DNA of 64,000 nucleotides, from contig CANRNN010000001.1 in the NCBI GenBank assembly GCA_947632025.1, forward strand, positions 1 to 64,000, given 5' to 3'. Source of the DNA: an uncultured Clostridia bacterium. GTDB lineage: Bacteria > Bacillota > Clostridia > Oscillospirales > Ruminococcaceae. The translations under genes were made by a program, and so were the position numbers. Positions 1 through 8,591 of this stretch are shown piece after piece. Positions within the stretch are counted from its first letter, which is position 1. Every line of letters starts with the position of its first letter. The notes below the pieces were generated by a model. The model had not been told where the DNA came from. It was given only the letters and a program-made list of their open reading frames with translations, and made no database searches.

Positions 1-283
1 CTCTATTTTCACAAAAAGGATGCAAAAATGTTTGATTGGCTGTTACGCAGATTTCCGTCCGCAAAAGGCACTGAATCGTAAAACGGATGTAAAGTTTACT
101 GATAGGAACACAAAAACGCGGTCGGATGAAACGGCGCTTAAAAATCTACGGAACGAGATGAGTATGAAGTACTTAAAATCGCGCTGTCCCAAAGCTAACG
201 TATAAACGATCTTGTCCGTCGGCTCTGCTACCATCGGAACTGCAACACCATCTACTCCTATACTGCCTTATGAACACCAGACG

Positions 284-658
284 TCACCCGGCACACATTT
301 TACACCGCAAGCGAAAATTACACCGCAAAGGCGCACTTTGGGGTTTTCCTCGGCTTTGTATCAAACTCTGCAAGATTATATCACATATAACATCATCGGG
401 CGTGGGCGCAATAAGTTCAACCATCATTTCACGGATATGCTTAGGAGTACGGAACTGTCCGTTCTGCCCTGCCGAATTAAGCTTTCCGAGCATATATTCA
501 TACAGATCGCCCTGCATATCGAGATCGGCTATATCATGTTCATAGAGGTCGTCAAGTCCCGTAATTATTTTCTGCAATATCTGCGGATTGGTTATACCTC
601 CCGCCCAGATGTCCGTCCAGATCTTGTCGATCTTATTTTTTATCACTCCTGTTATCAT
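284..658 (-). pseudogene. hsdM: Type I restriction-modification N6-adenine methylase (HsdM) N-terminal remnant
   Basis: MITGVIKNKIDKIWTDIWAGGITNPQ joined to ILQKIITGLDDLYEHDIADLDMQGDLYEYMLGKLNSAGQNGQFRTPKHIREMMVELIAPTPDDVICD, typical HsdM N-terminal sequence; the frame diverges where PACGTAGFL is expected. ATG at 658 with GGAGG just upstream. Confidence 0.8.
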
Positions 659-704
659 TGATGACCTCCGAATGTTCCGCATAATGTAGAATTAGTTTAG
701 TATA

Positions 705-733
705 ATTATACCATATTTAGAAATAAAAGTCAA
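705..733 (-). promoter_or_regulatory. Sigma-A type promoter for the hsdM remnant
   Basis: Minus strand TTGACT (728-733), 17 bp spacer, TATAAT (705-710). Confidence 0.6.
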
Positions 734-807
734 TAAAAATGTTGAATAATGGTGATTTTGCAATGGGAAAACTCGAAATTTACTTGATATAATTAAACCA
801 CAACACC

Positions 808-836
808 TTGACAAGCCATATTTTATGATGTATAAT
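808..836 (+). promoter_or_regulatory. Consensus sigma-A promoter upstream of the HTH/sigma-like gene
   Basis: TTGACA (808-813), 17 bp, TATAAT (831-836). Confidence 0.75.
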
Positions 837-882
837 GTTTAATAAGCAATTGAAATTTAAGAACGACACAAAAAGGAGAAAA

Positions 883-1689
883 ATGCCAGACCTGTTTAAC
901 GAAAAAGAAATAACTTTGGACAAACTCAGAGAATTTTTCCACGAAAACGACTTCTCAACCATGCCGGTGAAAGACCCGTCCGAGTACAGTGAAGAAGAAC
1001 TCAAGCTATATAAAAAAGTGCTTAAACTCGTTAACTCGGAATGGAAAACGATTTTAAAATCGCTTGGTTTAACTCACCCGCAGGACTGCTATTCAAAGGA
1101 CTTCCCGCCCGAACTTATCCGCGACAGAGTTCAGCGTATCATTGCGGACCAGGTCGTCAAAATCAGCGGTGACGACAGAGTTCTCGGAAATATTTTTGAT
1201 CAATTTATTATCCCAAATCTTGTTGACATAGCAGATGACACGGTAACATCCGATGAAATTGCCGATAAAGCGTTACACAATACCGTCAATGCGCTTATGC
1301 AGACACTGGATATTAAGAGTTTGGCGCAATCCGCAAAAAAGTTCTCGTGTGACGAGGATTTTAATCCGAACAAAGCACTGAATTATCCGAAAATGGATCA
1401 CTATAAAAAATATTACCACACCCGCGCCAAAATCAAGGTTAATTCGCTTGATGAGTTTATTGAAAACGGGAATGACGCTGTCGGTGAAACTAATGTCGAA
1501 TTCACGACAGATATGCGTATGCTTATCAAAAAGTTGATTGCTGAATCTTCGGAACAGGAGCGTGAGATAATATTTTTGCTTTCTCAAGGGTATAATCAAA
1601 GCGAGATTGCAAAAAGGCTCGGCATTTCTCAAAGCACTATTTCAAGAAAAATTTCAAAATTCAAAAAATTCTTATCCGAGAGTGAATAA
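883..1689 (+). CDS. Sigma-70 region 4-like / HTH regulatory protein of mobile element
   Basis: C-terminal SSEQEREIIFLLSQGYNQSEIAKRLGISQSTISRKISKFKKFL helix-turn-helix. Start moved from 835 to ATG 883 (AAAGGAG before it) because 835 lies inside the -10 box. Confidence 0.65.
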   Translation: MPDLFNEKEITLDKLREFFHENDFSTMPVKDPSEYSEEELKLYKKVLKLVNSEWKTILKSLGLTHPQDCYSKDFPPELIRDRVQRIIADQVVKISGDDRVLGNIFDQFIIPNLVDIADDTVTSDEIADKALHNTVNALMQTLDIKSLAQSAKKFSCDEDFNPNKALNYPKMDHYKKYYHTRAKIKVNSLDEFIENGNDAVGETNVEFTTDMRMLIKKLIAESSEQEREIIFLLSQGYNQSEIAKRLGISQSTISRKISKFKKFLSESE

Positions 1690-1725
1690 TTTTGTTTTCT
1701 CGTGTCGGTAAGATTATAGAGGGCA

Positions 1726-1757
1726 ATCCCGTCGTACTTAGGCGGGATTTTGTTTTC
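1726..1757 (+). terminator. Rho-independent terminator/attenuator
   Basis: ATCCCGTC gtactta GGCGGGAT followed by TTTGTTTT. Confidence 0.5.
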
Positions 1758-1783
1758 TAAATTTTATTGACAGGAGGAATTAA

Positions 1784-2995
1784 ATGACAGAAAGGAAAAA
1801 GTTAAATTTGATAAGCAGCGTTGAAATTATGAACACGCCAATGAAAAAACAGCGGTTCACAGTTGACGGGATCATTTATCCCGGGCTGCACATTCTTTCG
1901 GGAGATCCCAAGATAGGCAAATCGTGGATGATGCTCGATATGTGCTTGTCAGTCGCGAAAGGAGAGGATTTCCTCGGCAGAAAAACCGAGCAGGGGCAAG
2001 TCGTGTACATGGCGCTGGAGGACACGTTCGTTAGCTTGCAGTCGCGAATGTATGAACTTACAGATGAACCAAGTGAAAATTTGTTCTTCACTTTGCTTGC
2101 AAACTCTATCGGAAACGGTCTGGAAGATGACTTGAGGGAGTGTAAGAAAATGTTTCCCCAACTGAAGATGATCGTTATTGACACGCTGCAAAAAATCAGA
2201 GAAACTGTTGAAACTAAGTACGGCGCGGATTACCGTGAGCTTTCCGTTCTGAAAAGTATTGCGGATCAGCTTGAAATTGCTGTTGTGCTGGTTCATCACA
2301 ACCGCAAAGCACGCGACTCCAATCCCAACAATCTTATCTCCGGAACGAACGGAATAGCGGGCTGCGCGGACGGACTGCTTGTGTTCACCCGCAGCGGTGA
2401 AAACGCTGAACTCCATATCAGCGGCAGAGGAGCGCCTGCTCTTGAATTAAATCTGAAAAGAAAAAACGCAAAATGGATTTTACTTGATGATCCGCCTGAA
2501 AAGAAGGCGGATATTTTTTCATTCATAATCCATGATTTTATTTGCGAGCGGGAGAATGTCAGCGGAACAGCCTCGGAAATTTGTTCATTGCTTAAAGAAA
2601 AATATCCCGAACAGGATTTTAATTGCAACTGGCTCTACCGTGATTTACTTCAGCATGATGATGAGATACGTTCGCTCGGAATTGATTACGGGAAAGCAAA
2701 AAGTAATGGTATGCGCAGTATTTTTATCCGTTATAATCCCGAAAGGGACAGCAGTGGCGGTAAAATTTTGTATTCGGGAAATGCTGTCTCTGCCGACACT
2801 GAAAGCATTGCAAATGCCGATGATTATTTACACAAGGTTGAATGTGCGAATTTGCCGAGCGAGGAAAATGCCGACTCTGCTGTCCCTGTTGAGATGATGA
2901 GCGGAGATAATTTAATTGCATTTGCAGCGGAATTGATGAGAAATAATCTTGCCAAGCAAGGGATAAACATTCCGGCGTTTAATTCCGAAACGTGA
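1784..2995 (+). CDS. RepA-like AAA family ATPase (RecA/DnaB-type fold)
   Basis: Walker A-like LSGDPKIGKSWMMLDM, VVYMALED, KMIVIDTLQ (Walker B) and VVLVHHNRK; RepA/AAA_25 architecture. Confidence 0.8.
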   Translation: MTERKKLNLISSVEIMNTPMKKQRFTVDGIIYPGLHILSGDPKIGKSWMMLDMCLSVAKGEDFLGRKTEQGQVVYMALEDTFVSLQSRMYELTDEPSENLFFTLLANSIGNGLEDDLRECKKMFPQLKMIVIDTLQKIRETVETKYGADYRELSVLKSIADQLEIAVVLVHHNRKARDSNPNNLISGTNGIAGCADGLLVFTRSGENAELHISGRGAPALELNLKRKNAKWILLDDPPEKKADIFSFIIHDFICERENVSGTASEICSLLKEKYPEQDFNCNWLYRDLLQHDDEIRSLGIDYGKAKSNGMRSIFIRYNPERDSSGGKILYSGNAVSADTESIANADDYLHKVECANLPSEENADSAVPVEMMSGDNLIAFAAELMRNNLAKQGINIPAFNSET

Positions 2996-3019
2996 GGCGA
3001 TTTGTGCGAGGTTTTCAGC

Positions 3020-3214
3020 CGAGTAGAGTAACTACTCGCCTACCGCGATTGAAGCGAAATTTGAGCCGTTTCTGCGCGAATTTAATCGTGCCGTTCACCG
3101 AGCAATTTGCAGGAGAAAAAGCTGATAATTCGGGCAAATATGGGGCTATGAAAATGATGCAAGTTAAAGGGACGGGGTCGTCCCGAATACAGCGGACGGG
3201 CAAAGCCCGCCGCT
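3020..3214. repeat. Cluster of three inverted repeats in non-coding DNA
   Basis: CGAGTAG-agtaa-CTACTCG (3020-3038); GGGACG-gggt-CGTCCC (3169-3184); AGCGGaCGGGC-aaa-GCCCGCCGCT (3191-3214). Confidence 0.6.
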
Positions 3215-3357
3215 ATGCCAAATATTGAAAATGAAAAGAGGGGTTGTAAAATGAACAATTCCGCAAATCAGGGGTTGCAGGAAAAGTTAAGTGTGACAGC
3301 CAAGCCGAATTCATAGGGGTTGCGCATTAAAAAGAACGATACTTCAAGGAGGTATTT

Positions 3358-3618
3358 ATGAGAAAAATAATCGGTTATAAAATTAAAAAAGTAAATGGTC
3401 TTAACAGACCGTTATGCGAGAATATGCACAAGATAAAGAAAATTAAGTTCACCGACCGCGAGATCGGCGGTGTGACATATCGGGTGTGGTCAGCGTTTAC
3501 GGACGAGGTAAATGCTGCCGACAGTCTTGAAAATCTCATGCTAAACAGGCTCGAAAACGACGAAAGCGAGGAGCAATCGGATCAGGAAGAACAGGAGTCT
3601 CCTACCCTTAAAATGTGA
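3358..3618 (+). CDS. TnpW-like small transposon-encoded protein
   Basis: KIKFTDREIGGVTYRVWSAFTDEVNAADSLENLMLNRLEND resembles TnpW-type proteins; lies directly upstream of the serine recombinase. Confidence 0.45.
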   Translation: MRKIIGYKIKKVNGLNRPLCENMHKIKKIKFTDREIGGVTYRVWSAFTDEVNAADSLENLMLNRLENDESEEQSDQEEQESPTLKM

Positions 3619-3656
3619 TTTCCGCAAAAAAATCTTGACGGCAGCGGAAAAAAAGC

Positions 3657-3685
3657 TGGACTTTTGCGGACGGTTGTGGTATACT
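3657..3685 (+). promoter_or_regulatory. Candidate promoter of the serine recombinase gene
   Basis: TGGACT, 17 bp spacer, TATACT, with TGTGG before the -10. Confidence 0.45.
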
Positions 3686-3729
3686 GTCTGTTGCAGGACC
3701 AAGCGATCCGCTGCCGGGAAAGGAGTTAT

Positions 3730-4698
3730 ATGACAAGAAAACAAAATTACAAGGCAGCATTATATTGCAGGCTTTCGGTGGACGACGGTAACTTTGGCGG
3801 AAGCGTGAGTATCGAAACACAAAAAGTTCTGCTGGAGCAATACTGCAAGGACCATTCGATAACGGATTACACATTCTACTGCGACGACGGGTGCAGCGGC
3901 ACTAACTTCGACAGAGACGCCTTCCGGCAAATGTACAAAGATATTCAAAACGGGAAAATCGACCTTGTGGTCGTCAAAGACCTCTCGCGGTTCGGAAGAA
4001 ACTATGTTGAAACGGGAATGTATGTGCGCGAGTTTACAGATAACAACATTCGGTTTATCGCGGCAGACGACAATTACGATTCTCTGGTAAACGGCGACGA
4101 TCTGCTCTTCCCCATAAAGAATGTCGTGAATGAAATGTACGCCCGTGACGTTTCCAAGAAAACGAAAGCGGCGAAAAAAGCCAAAGCCCGCGACGGGCAA
4201 TTCATCGGCTCAAAAGCACCGTTCGGTTACAAAATCGACCCTGCCGACCGTCACCATCTGATAATTGACGAATCTGCCGCACAGGTAGTAAAGCGAATAT
4301 TCAGGCTTGCCGCTGAGGGTATCGGCTACAACAAAATGGCTAAAATGTTCCGCGAGGAAAAGGTACTCACGCCTATCGCCTACTTCAACAAAAACAATCC
4401 CGACTACTTCAAAAGCGATTACTGGCGTAAGGAATTCGACTGGCACGTTACCTCAATACGCGCAATTCTGGACAACGAGGTCTATCTTGGACAGCTTGTA
4501 TACGGCAAACGCCGCAACAAATCCATAAAGAGCAAGGAAAAGGTAAAGAACCCGCGCGAGGAATGGATAGTCGCCGAAAACTGCCACGAGCCTATCATCA
4601 CAAAGGAACTTTGGGACACGGTTCACAGGATATTAAGCGCGAAACACCGCCCCGCAAAAACAGGCGAAATACAGATGTTTACGGGACTGCACTCTTAA
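3730..4698 (+). pseudogene. Large serine recombinase, C-terminally truncated
   Basis: AALYCRLSVDD...SIETQKVLLEQYC...VVKDLSRFGRNYVETGMY...ARDGQFIGSKAPFGY...IRAILDNEVYLGQLVYGKR: catalytic plus recombinase domains. It stops at GEIQMFTGLHS, where a CxxC zinc-ribbon segment is normally expected. Confidence 0.85.
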
Positions 4699-4870
4699 GT
4701 GAATACAAAACCGAACAGACAGAAATCATATCGTGGTTCACCATGGTGTGACCGGCAGTAAGTTCGTCTTTCAGATTCCTGCGTGACGCTTTATTTTCTC
4801 TCAACTTTGGCGATAATTTTTATCAATATACGGCGCAAAGTCTTTAATATATAAAAGCTGCGTGAAACAC

Positions 4871-4899
4871 TTGCAATTTTTATCAAATTATGTTATAAT
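4871..4899 (+). promoter_or_regulatory. Sigma-A type promoter upstream of the DUF554 gene
   Basis: TTGCAA (4871-4876), 17 bp, TATAAT (4894-4899). Confidence 0.55.
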
Positions 4900-4989
4900 A
4901 TAATGTGCTTTTTATCGTGAACAAATCATGAAAGGGTAAATAAAAATACTAAATATGCACGGGAAATCCGGATTTGCGGGAGAGATAAT

Positions 4990-5716
4990 ATGATCGGTCT
5001 GGGAACTTTAATAAACAGCGCGGCTATCGCGGTCGGCGGTGTTTTAGGTCATTTTACGGGAAAACTGTTCCGGCAGGAGCAGCAGGACGCGATAACCAAA
5101 GCCTGCGGCGTAAGCGTGATTTTTATCGCAATAGCAGGCGCAATGCAGGGTATGCTTGCCATAGACGGCGGCGGGATAATCAGCGGGAAATCAATGCTTG
5201 TGACGCTTTGTATCGCGCTGGGTAACAATTATCGGCGAACTTATCGGAATTGAAAAAGGCTTCGAGCGTTTCGGCGAGTGGCTTAAGAAAAAAACAGGGA
5301 ACAGCGGCGACAAGCAGTTTGTGACCGCGTTTGTCACCGCCTCGCTTACCGTGTGCGTTGGGGCAATGACTATCGTGGGCGCAATTCAAGACGGCATTTC
5401 GGGCGACTTTTCAACGCTTGCTGTGAAATCCGTGCTGGACTTCATCATAATAGCCGTTATGACCTCTTCGCTCGGAAAAGGTTGCGCATTTTCGGCAATA
5501 CCCGTGTTCGCTGTTGAGGGTGCAATTACCTTGCTTGCAAGGCTAGTTGCCCCCGTAATGACGGATCTTGCGACGGCGTATTTGTCGCTTATCGGCTCGG
5601 TGTTGATTTTTTGCGTGGGAGTAAATCTTGTTTGGGGGAAAACTATTCGAGTCGCGAATATGCTGCCGTCTGTAATACTTGCCGTAATTGCCGCATATTT
5701 GCCGCTATCGTTTTGA
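4990..5716 (+). pseudogene. DUF554 family membrane protein, interrupted by a +1 frameshift
   Basis: ORF 4990-5253 (MIGLGTLINSAAIAVGGVLGHFTGK...LVTLCIALG) continues in another frame as TIIGELIGIEKGFERFGEWLKKKTG...AAYLPLSF after one extra base near 5224. Confidence 0.85.
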
Positions 5717-5775
5717 TAATCAAAAACTTCGTTCAAACTTTTCACTGATATAATTGTTATGTAAAGGAGATACAT

Positions 5776-6564
5776 ATGGGCAGATTTTCTACAACCTTGA
5801 ATATTAAAAATAATTCCGACCGCGAAAGTTTTTTGAAGTCATTCTATGCGATGGTGAGAAAGCGCGGGTTTGTGCAGTGCAAAGAGGACGAGGGAATTTT
5901 GTCATATGTGCTTGCATTTCAAGTCGGTTGGGTGACGCTCGCGAATGAGGATTACAGGAACGATCCTAAAAAGGCATATGAGGATTCCCGTGAAATTGCA
6001 GCGGCTCTTAAAACAAGCGCGTTTTCCGTTGAGGTTGTTGACAGCGATTTCGCGACATTAACTCTTGACAACGGAGATGCTGTAATTGTCGGGGACGGTT
6101 CGGGATACGGAATTGAAGAACCGACAAGAGGTGAGCGGCAATATTGGGAAAAGCTTCTTGCAGACGGCAAAACATGGGAGCAATTTTCCAAAACAGCGGC
6201 AAAGAACGAGGTATTTGTCGAGGACACATTGTCGGAGTTGGCGGTTATTCTGGTAATTGATCCCTATTACATAGATGCGGATTATGACGAGGTCTTGGAA
6301 AAGGCTGACGAGAATGAGAACATCACGGCGCTTTACTTCAAGAAAGCTGAAGAGAAGGCTAAAGCTATGACGCTAAACGCCGCGATCAAGAAAGTTTTCG
6401 GCGAAGCTCTAGAACCACTTGGATATAAACTAATAAAGAGCAAGTATCCGTATTTTGTGAGAGTTGTACCGGGTGGGGAGATCATTCACGTTATATCCTG
6501 TGAGGAATCGCTGTGTTCATATCCCCGCGCCAGAAAATTTGATATCTTGACATATGATAAATGA
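5776..6564 (+). CDS. Hypothetical protein
   Basis: 262 aa ORF, RBS AAAGGAGATACAT, coding-like composition. Confidence 0.7.
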   Translation: MGRFSTTLNIKNNSDRESFLKSFYAMVRKRGFVQCKEDEGILSYVLAFQVGWVTLANEDYRNDPKKAYEDSREIAAALKTSAFSVEVVDSDFATLTLDNGDAVIVGDGSGYGIEEPTRGERQYWEKLLADGKTWEQFSKTAAKNEVFVEDTLSELAVILVIDPYYIDADYDEVLEKADENENITALYFKKAEEKAKAMTLNAAIKKVFGEALEPLGYKLIKSKYPYFVRVVPGGEIIHVISCEESLCSYPRARKFDILTYDK

Positions 6565-7264
6565 AGAAATGTTCTGCAAGTGGTCGCTCACGCGCGAAGA
6601 GCTTGCCGAGTTTTATAAAAGCGAGCGCGAAAGAACGCAGTTTCCGTGGCTTGACGAAATGCGCTCTCTTATTCGCGAAAAATACGGCGCGAGAGTTATG
6701 ACGATCCTTTATAGGTTCGCGTTTAATACGCATTGGTTCAAGTTCTGCGTATATTCTTACGAGGACATGAAAAAGCTTCCTATGGACATAAACTCCCCCA
6801 AAAAACCTAAAACCAACGACGCGGAAATAAGCGTCCTTATCAAGGAAAATCTGCACCCGAAAAAGTACGAAAAAACAAATTTCAGTGTTATTTCGTTTGT
6901 GGACTGTGCGCAGGTTTACCTTTTTGAACAAATCTGGGCAGTAAGAAAACAAATCGAAAATGAATTTGCTTTCTTGAAGCCGTATAGGGTATCTGTTCCC
7001 GCACGCGGTGTGACGGTCTTTATTTTTGATACAAAAGAAGAAGCTCGGAAATTCGCGCAGAATGCCGTTCTCCGCGCCGAAATAAAGAAGCGTATTTTCG
7101 AGCTTGTAAAGCCGTTTGACGATTACGGGATATTAAAAGATCCCGAAAAAATTGAGATAATGGCGGATTATCGCGAATTCTATGAAGCTATAAGCGGTGC
7201 GCATTATCACGAATGGATAGAAGACATAAATCCCGCCCAATATGAAAAATCGCTTTTTGACTAA
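6554..7264 (+). CDS. Hypothetical protein (possible continuation of the preceding ORF)
   Basis: 236 aa ORF overlapping the previous ORF by 11 nt in another frame. Confidence 0.65.
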   Translation: MINEEMFCKWSLTREELAEFYKSERERTQFPWLDEMRSLIREKYGARVMTILYRFAFNTHWFKFCVYSYEDMKKLPMDINSPKKPKTNDAEISVLIKENLHPKKYEKTNFSVISFVDCAQVYLFEQIWAVRKQIENEFAFLKPYRVSVPARGVTVFIFDTKEEARKFAQNAVLRAEIKKRIFELVKPFDDYGILKDPEKIEIMADYREFYEAISGAHYHEWIEDINPAQYEKSLFD

Positions 7265-7266
7265 AC

Positions 7267-7302
7267 GAAAAGAGCCGTTCGGAATGAGCGGCTCTTGTTT
7301 TA
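7267..7302 (+). terminator. Rho-independent terminator
   Basis: AAGAGCCGTTC ggaat GAGCGGCTCTT followed by GTTTTATT. Confidence 0.75.
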
Positions 7303-7362
7303 TTACACAACGACAGCGGAATCTCCAACACTTCCGGCAATTTAACGGGCATCGTCTTTTGT

Positions 7363-7710
7363 TCAGTATCGTCTTTGGCTTTTAGGCTTTTGTTGTGCTT
7401 TTTGATCTCTGAGCAGATCGTTGAGGTCGTTTATTACCTCGATAATTCTGTGCTTGATGATTTCCATATTTCTTTGATTGGGAATGTAAATAAAAATTGA
7501 GAACGACGAAAACCAATAGATCCTGATATCATATTCATCATCAACGAATTTGTATTGGTAAAGGAAATCAACAGTTTTCACTTCAAGCTCGTATTTTGCG
7601 GCATAAGCGAAAACAAAATCGTGAAATGGGTCCATATTGCCGATAAATTCCCAGTAATCAATGTCGACTTCAAAAGTATTCGGTTTTCTGCAGGACACCC
7701 ATTGAAACAT
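7363..7710 (-). CDS. Hypothetical protein
   Basis: 115 aa ORF with AAGGAG upstream of ATG on the minus strand. Confidence 0.5.
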   Translation of the reverse strand: MFQWVSCRKPNTFEVDIDYWEFIGNMDPFHDFVFAYAAKYELEVKTVDFLYQYKFVDDEYDIRIYWFSSFSIFIYIPNQRNMEIIKHRIIEVINDLNDLLRDQKAQQKPKSQRRY

Positions 7711-7807
7711 TTCTGAATTCTCCTTAAATACTACTTTACTGATAGAATTATATCATATACGACAAGAAATGTCAAGAAAATTCCCGCAAGTTGCACAAAC
7801 GCAACGT

Positions 7808-7837
7808 AAAATGAAAATCCCGCCCAATAGGGCGGGA
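7808..7837 (-). terminator. Rho-independent terminator of the Mn-catalase gene
   Basis: Minus strand TCCCGCCC tatt GGGCGGGA TTTTCATTTT. Confidence 0.75.
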
Positions 7838-7845
7838 AGCTGTTT

Positions 7846-8532
7846 TTATTGAACGGGACGGTCGTTGTTGAAAGACGGCGGATTCACGTCGGCGTTCGGA
7901 TATGGGCTGTCATGGGGTGACGGCTCGGACATACTGAAATACATCTTTGCGGCTTTTGTTGTTCCGAAATCGCGGTTCGAGCCTGTGTCCTGAACCTTGT
8001 TGAACGCCTCGCGGAACATTGCGTTATGTGCCTCTTCGCGGTTGAGCAGAAAATCTATCGTTTCACGGACTTTTTTATCGTCGATTTGACGATAAAGATA
8101 TTCGTAAACCACTTTTGCACGCTGTTCCGACGCTATATTCGAGAGCAGATCGGCGCAGAGATCTCCCGTTACCGAAACGTAATCGCCTGTCCACGAATAG
8201 CCCGATGCGTTTATCAATCCGGGATTCAGACCCATAAGAACGTGCGTCTGTATCTCGCCGGCGGGTACGCTCTCCGCGTCAACGTCGTGACCGTTCAGAA
8301 GATTTATTGTCTGTGCGACCATTTCCATATGCCCCAGCTCCTCTGCGGCAATGTCAAGGAACAGATCTTTTATCTGCTGGTCTTTTATACGGAAGCTTTG
8401 TGACATATACTGCATAGCTGCCTTAAGCTCGCCGTTTGCTCCGCCGAGCTGTTCCTGCATAAGCGCGGCGTACTGTGGGTTTGGCTTTTCCACTCCGACA
8501 GGGTGAAAGAGCTGTTTTTCGTGTTTGAACAT
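7846..8532 (-). CDS. Manganese catalase family protein (CotJC-like)
   Basis: ELKAAMQYMSQSF, DIAAEELGHMEMVAQTI, NREEAHNAMFREAF: di-Mn ferritin-like motifs. Confidence 0.9.
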   Translation of the reverse strand: MFKHEKQLFHPVGVEKPNPQYAALMQEQLGGANGELKAAMQYMSQSFRIKDQQIKDLFLDIAAEELGHMEMVAQTINLLNGHDVDAESVPAGEIQTHVLMGLNPGLINASGYSWTGDYVSVTGDLCADLLSNIASEQRAKVVYEYLYRQIDDKKVRETIDFLLNREEAHNAMFREAFNKVQDTGSNRDFGTTKAAKMYFSMSEPSPHDSPYPNADVNPPSFNNDRPVQ

Positions 8533-8591
8533 CTTAAAATTCCTCCTTTTGGAATAATATGTCCCTTATAGGAGAAATTTATACGAGAATT

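Noticed and set aside
43-234. Short ORFs on both strands at the left edge
   Set aside because: Overlapping, no motif, at the window edge beside a pseudogene; not supportable.
2992-3228. 78-aa plus ORF after the RepA-like gene
   Set aside because: Crosses three hairpins, has no family signal and probably is not translated; treated as non-coding.
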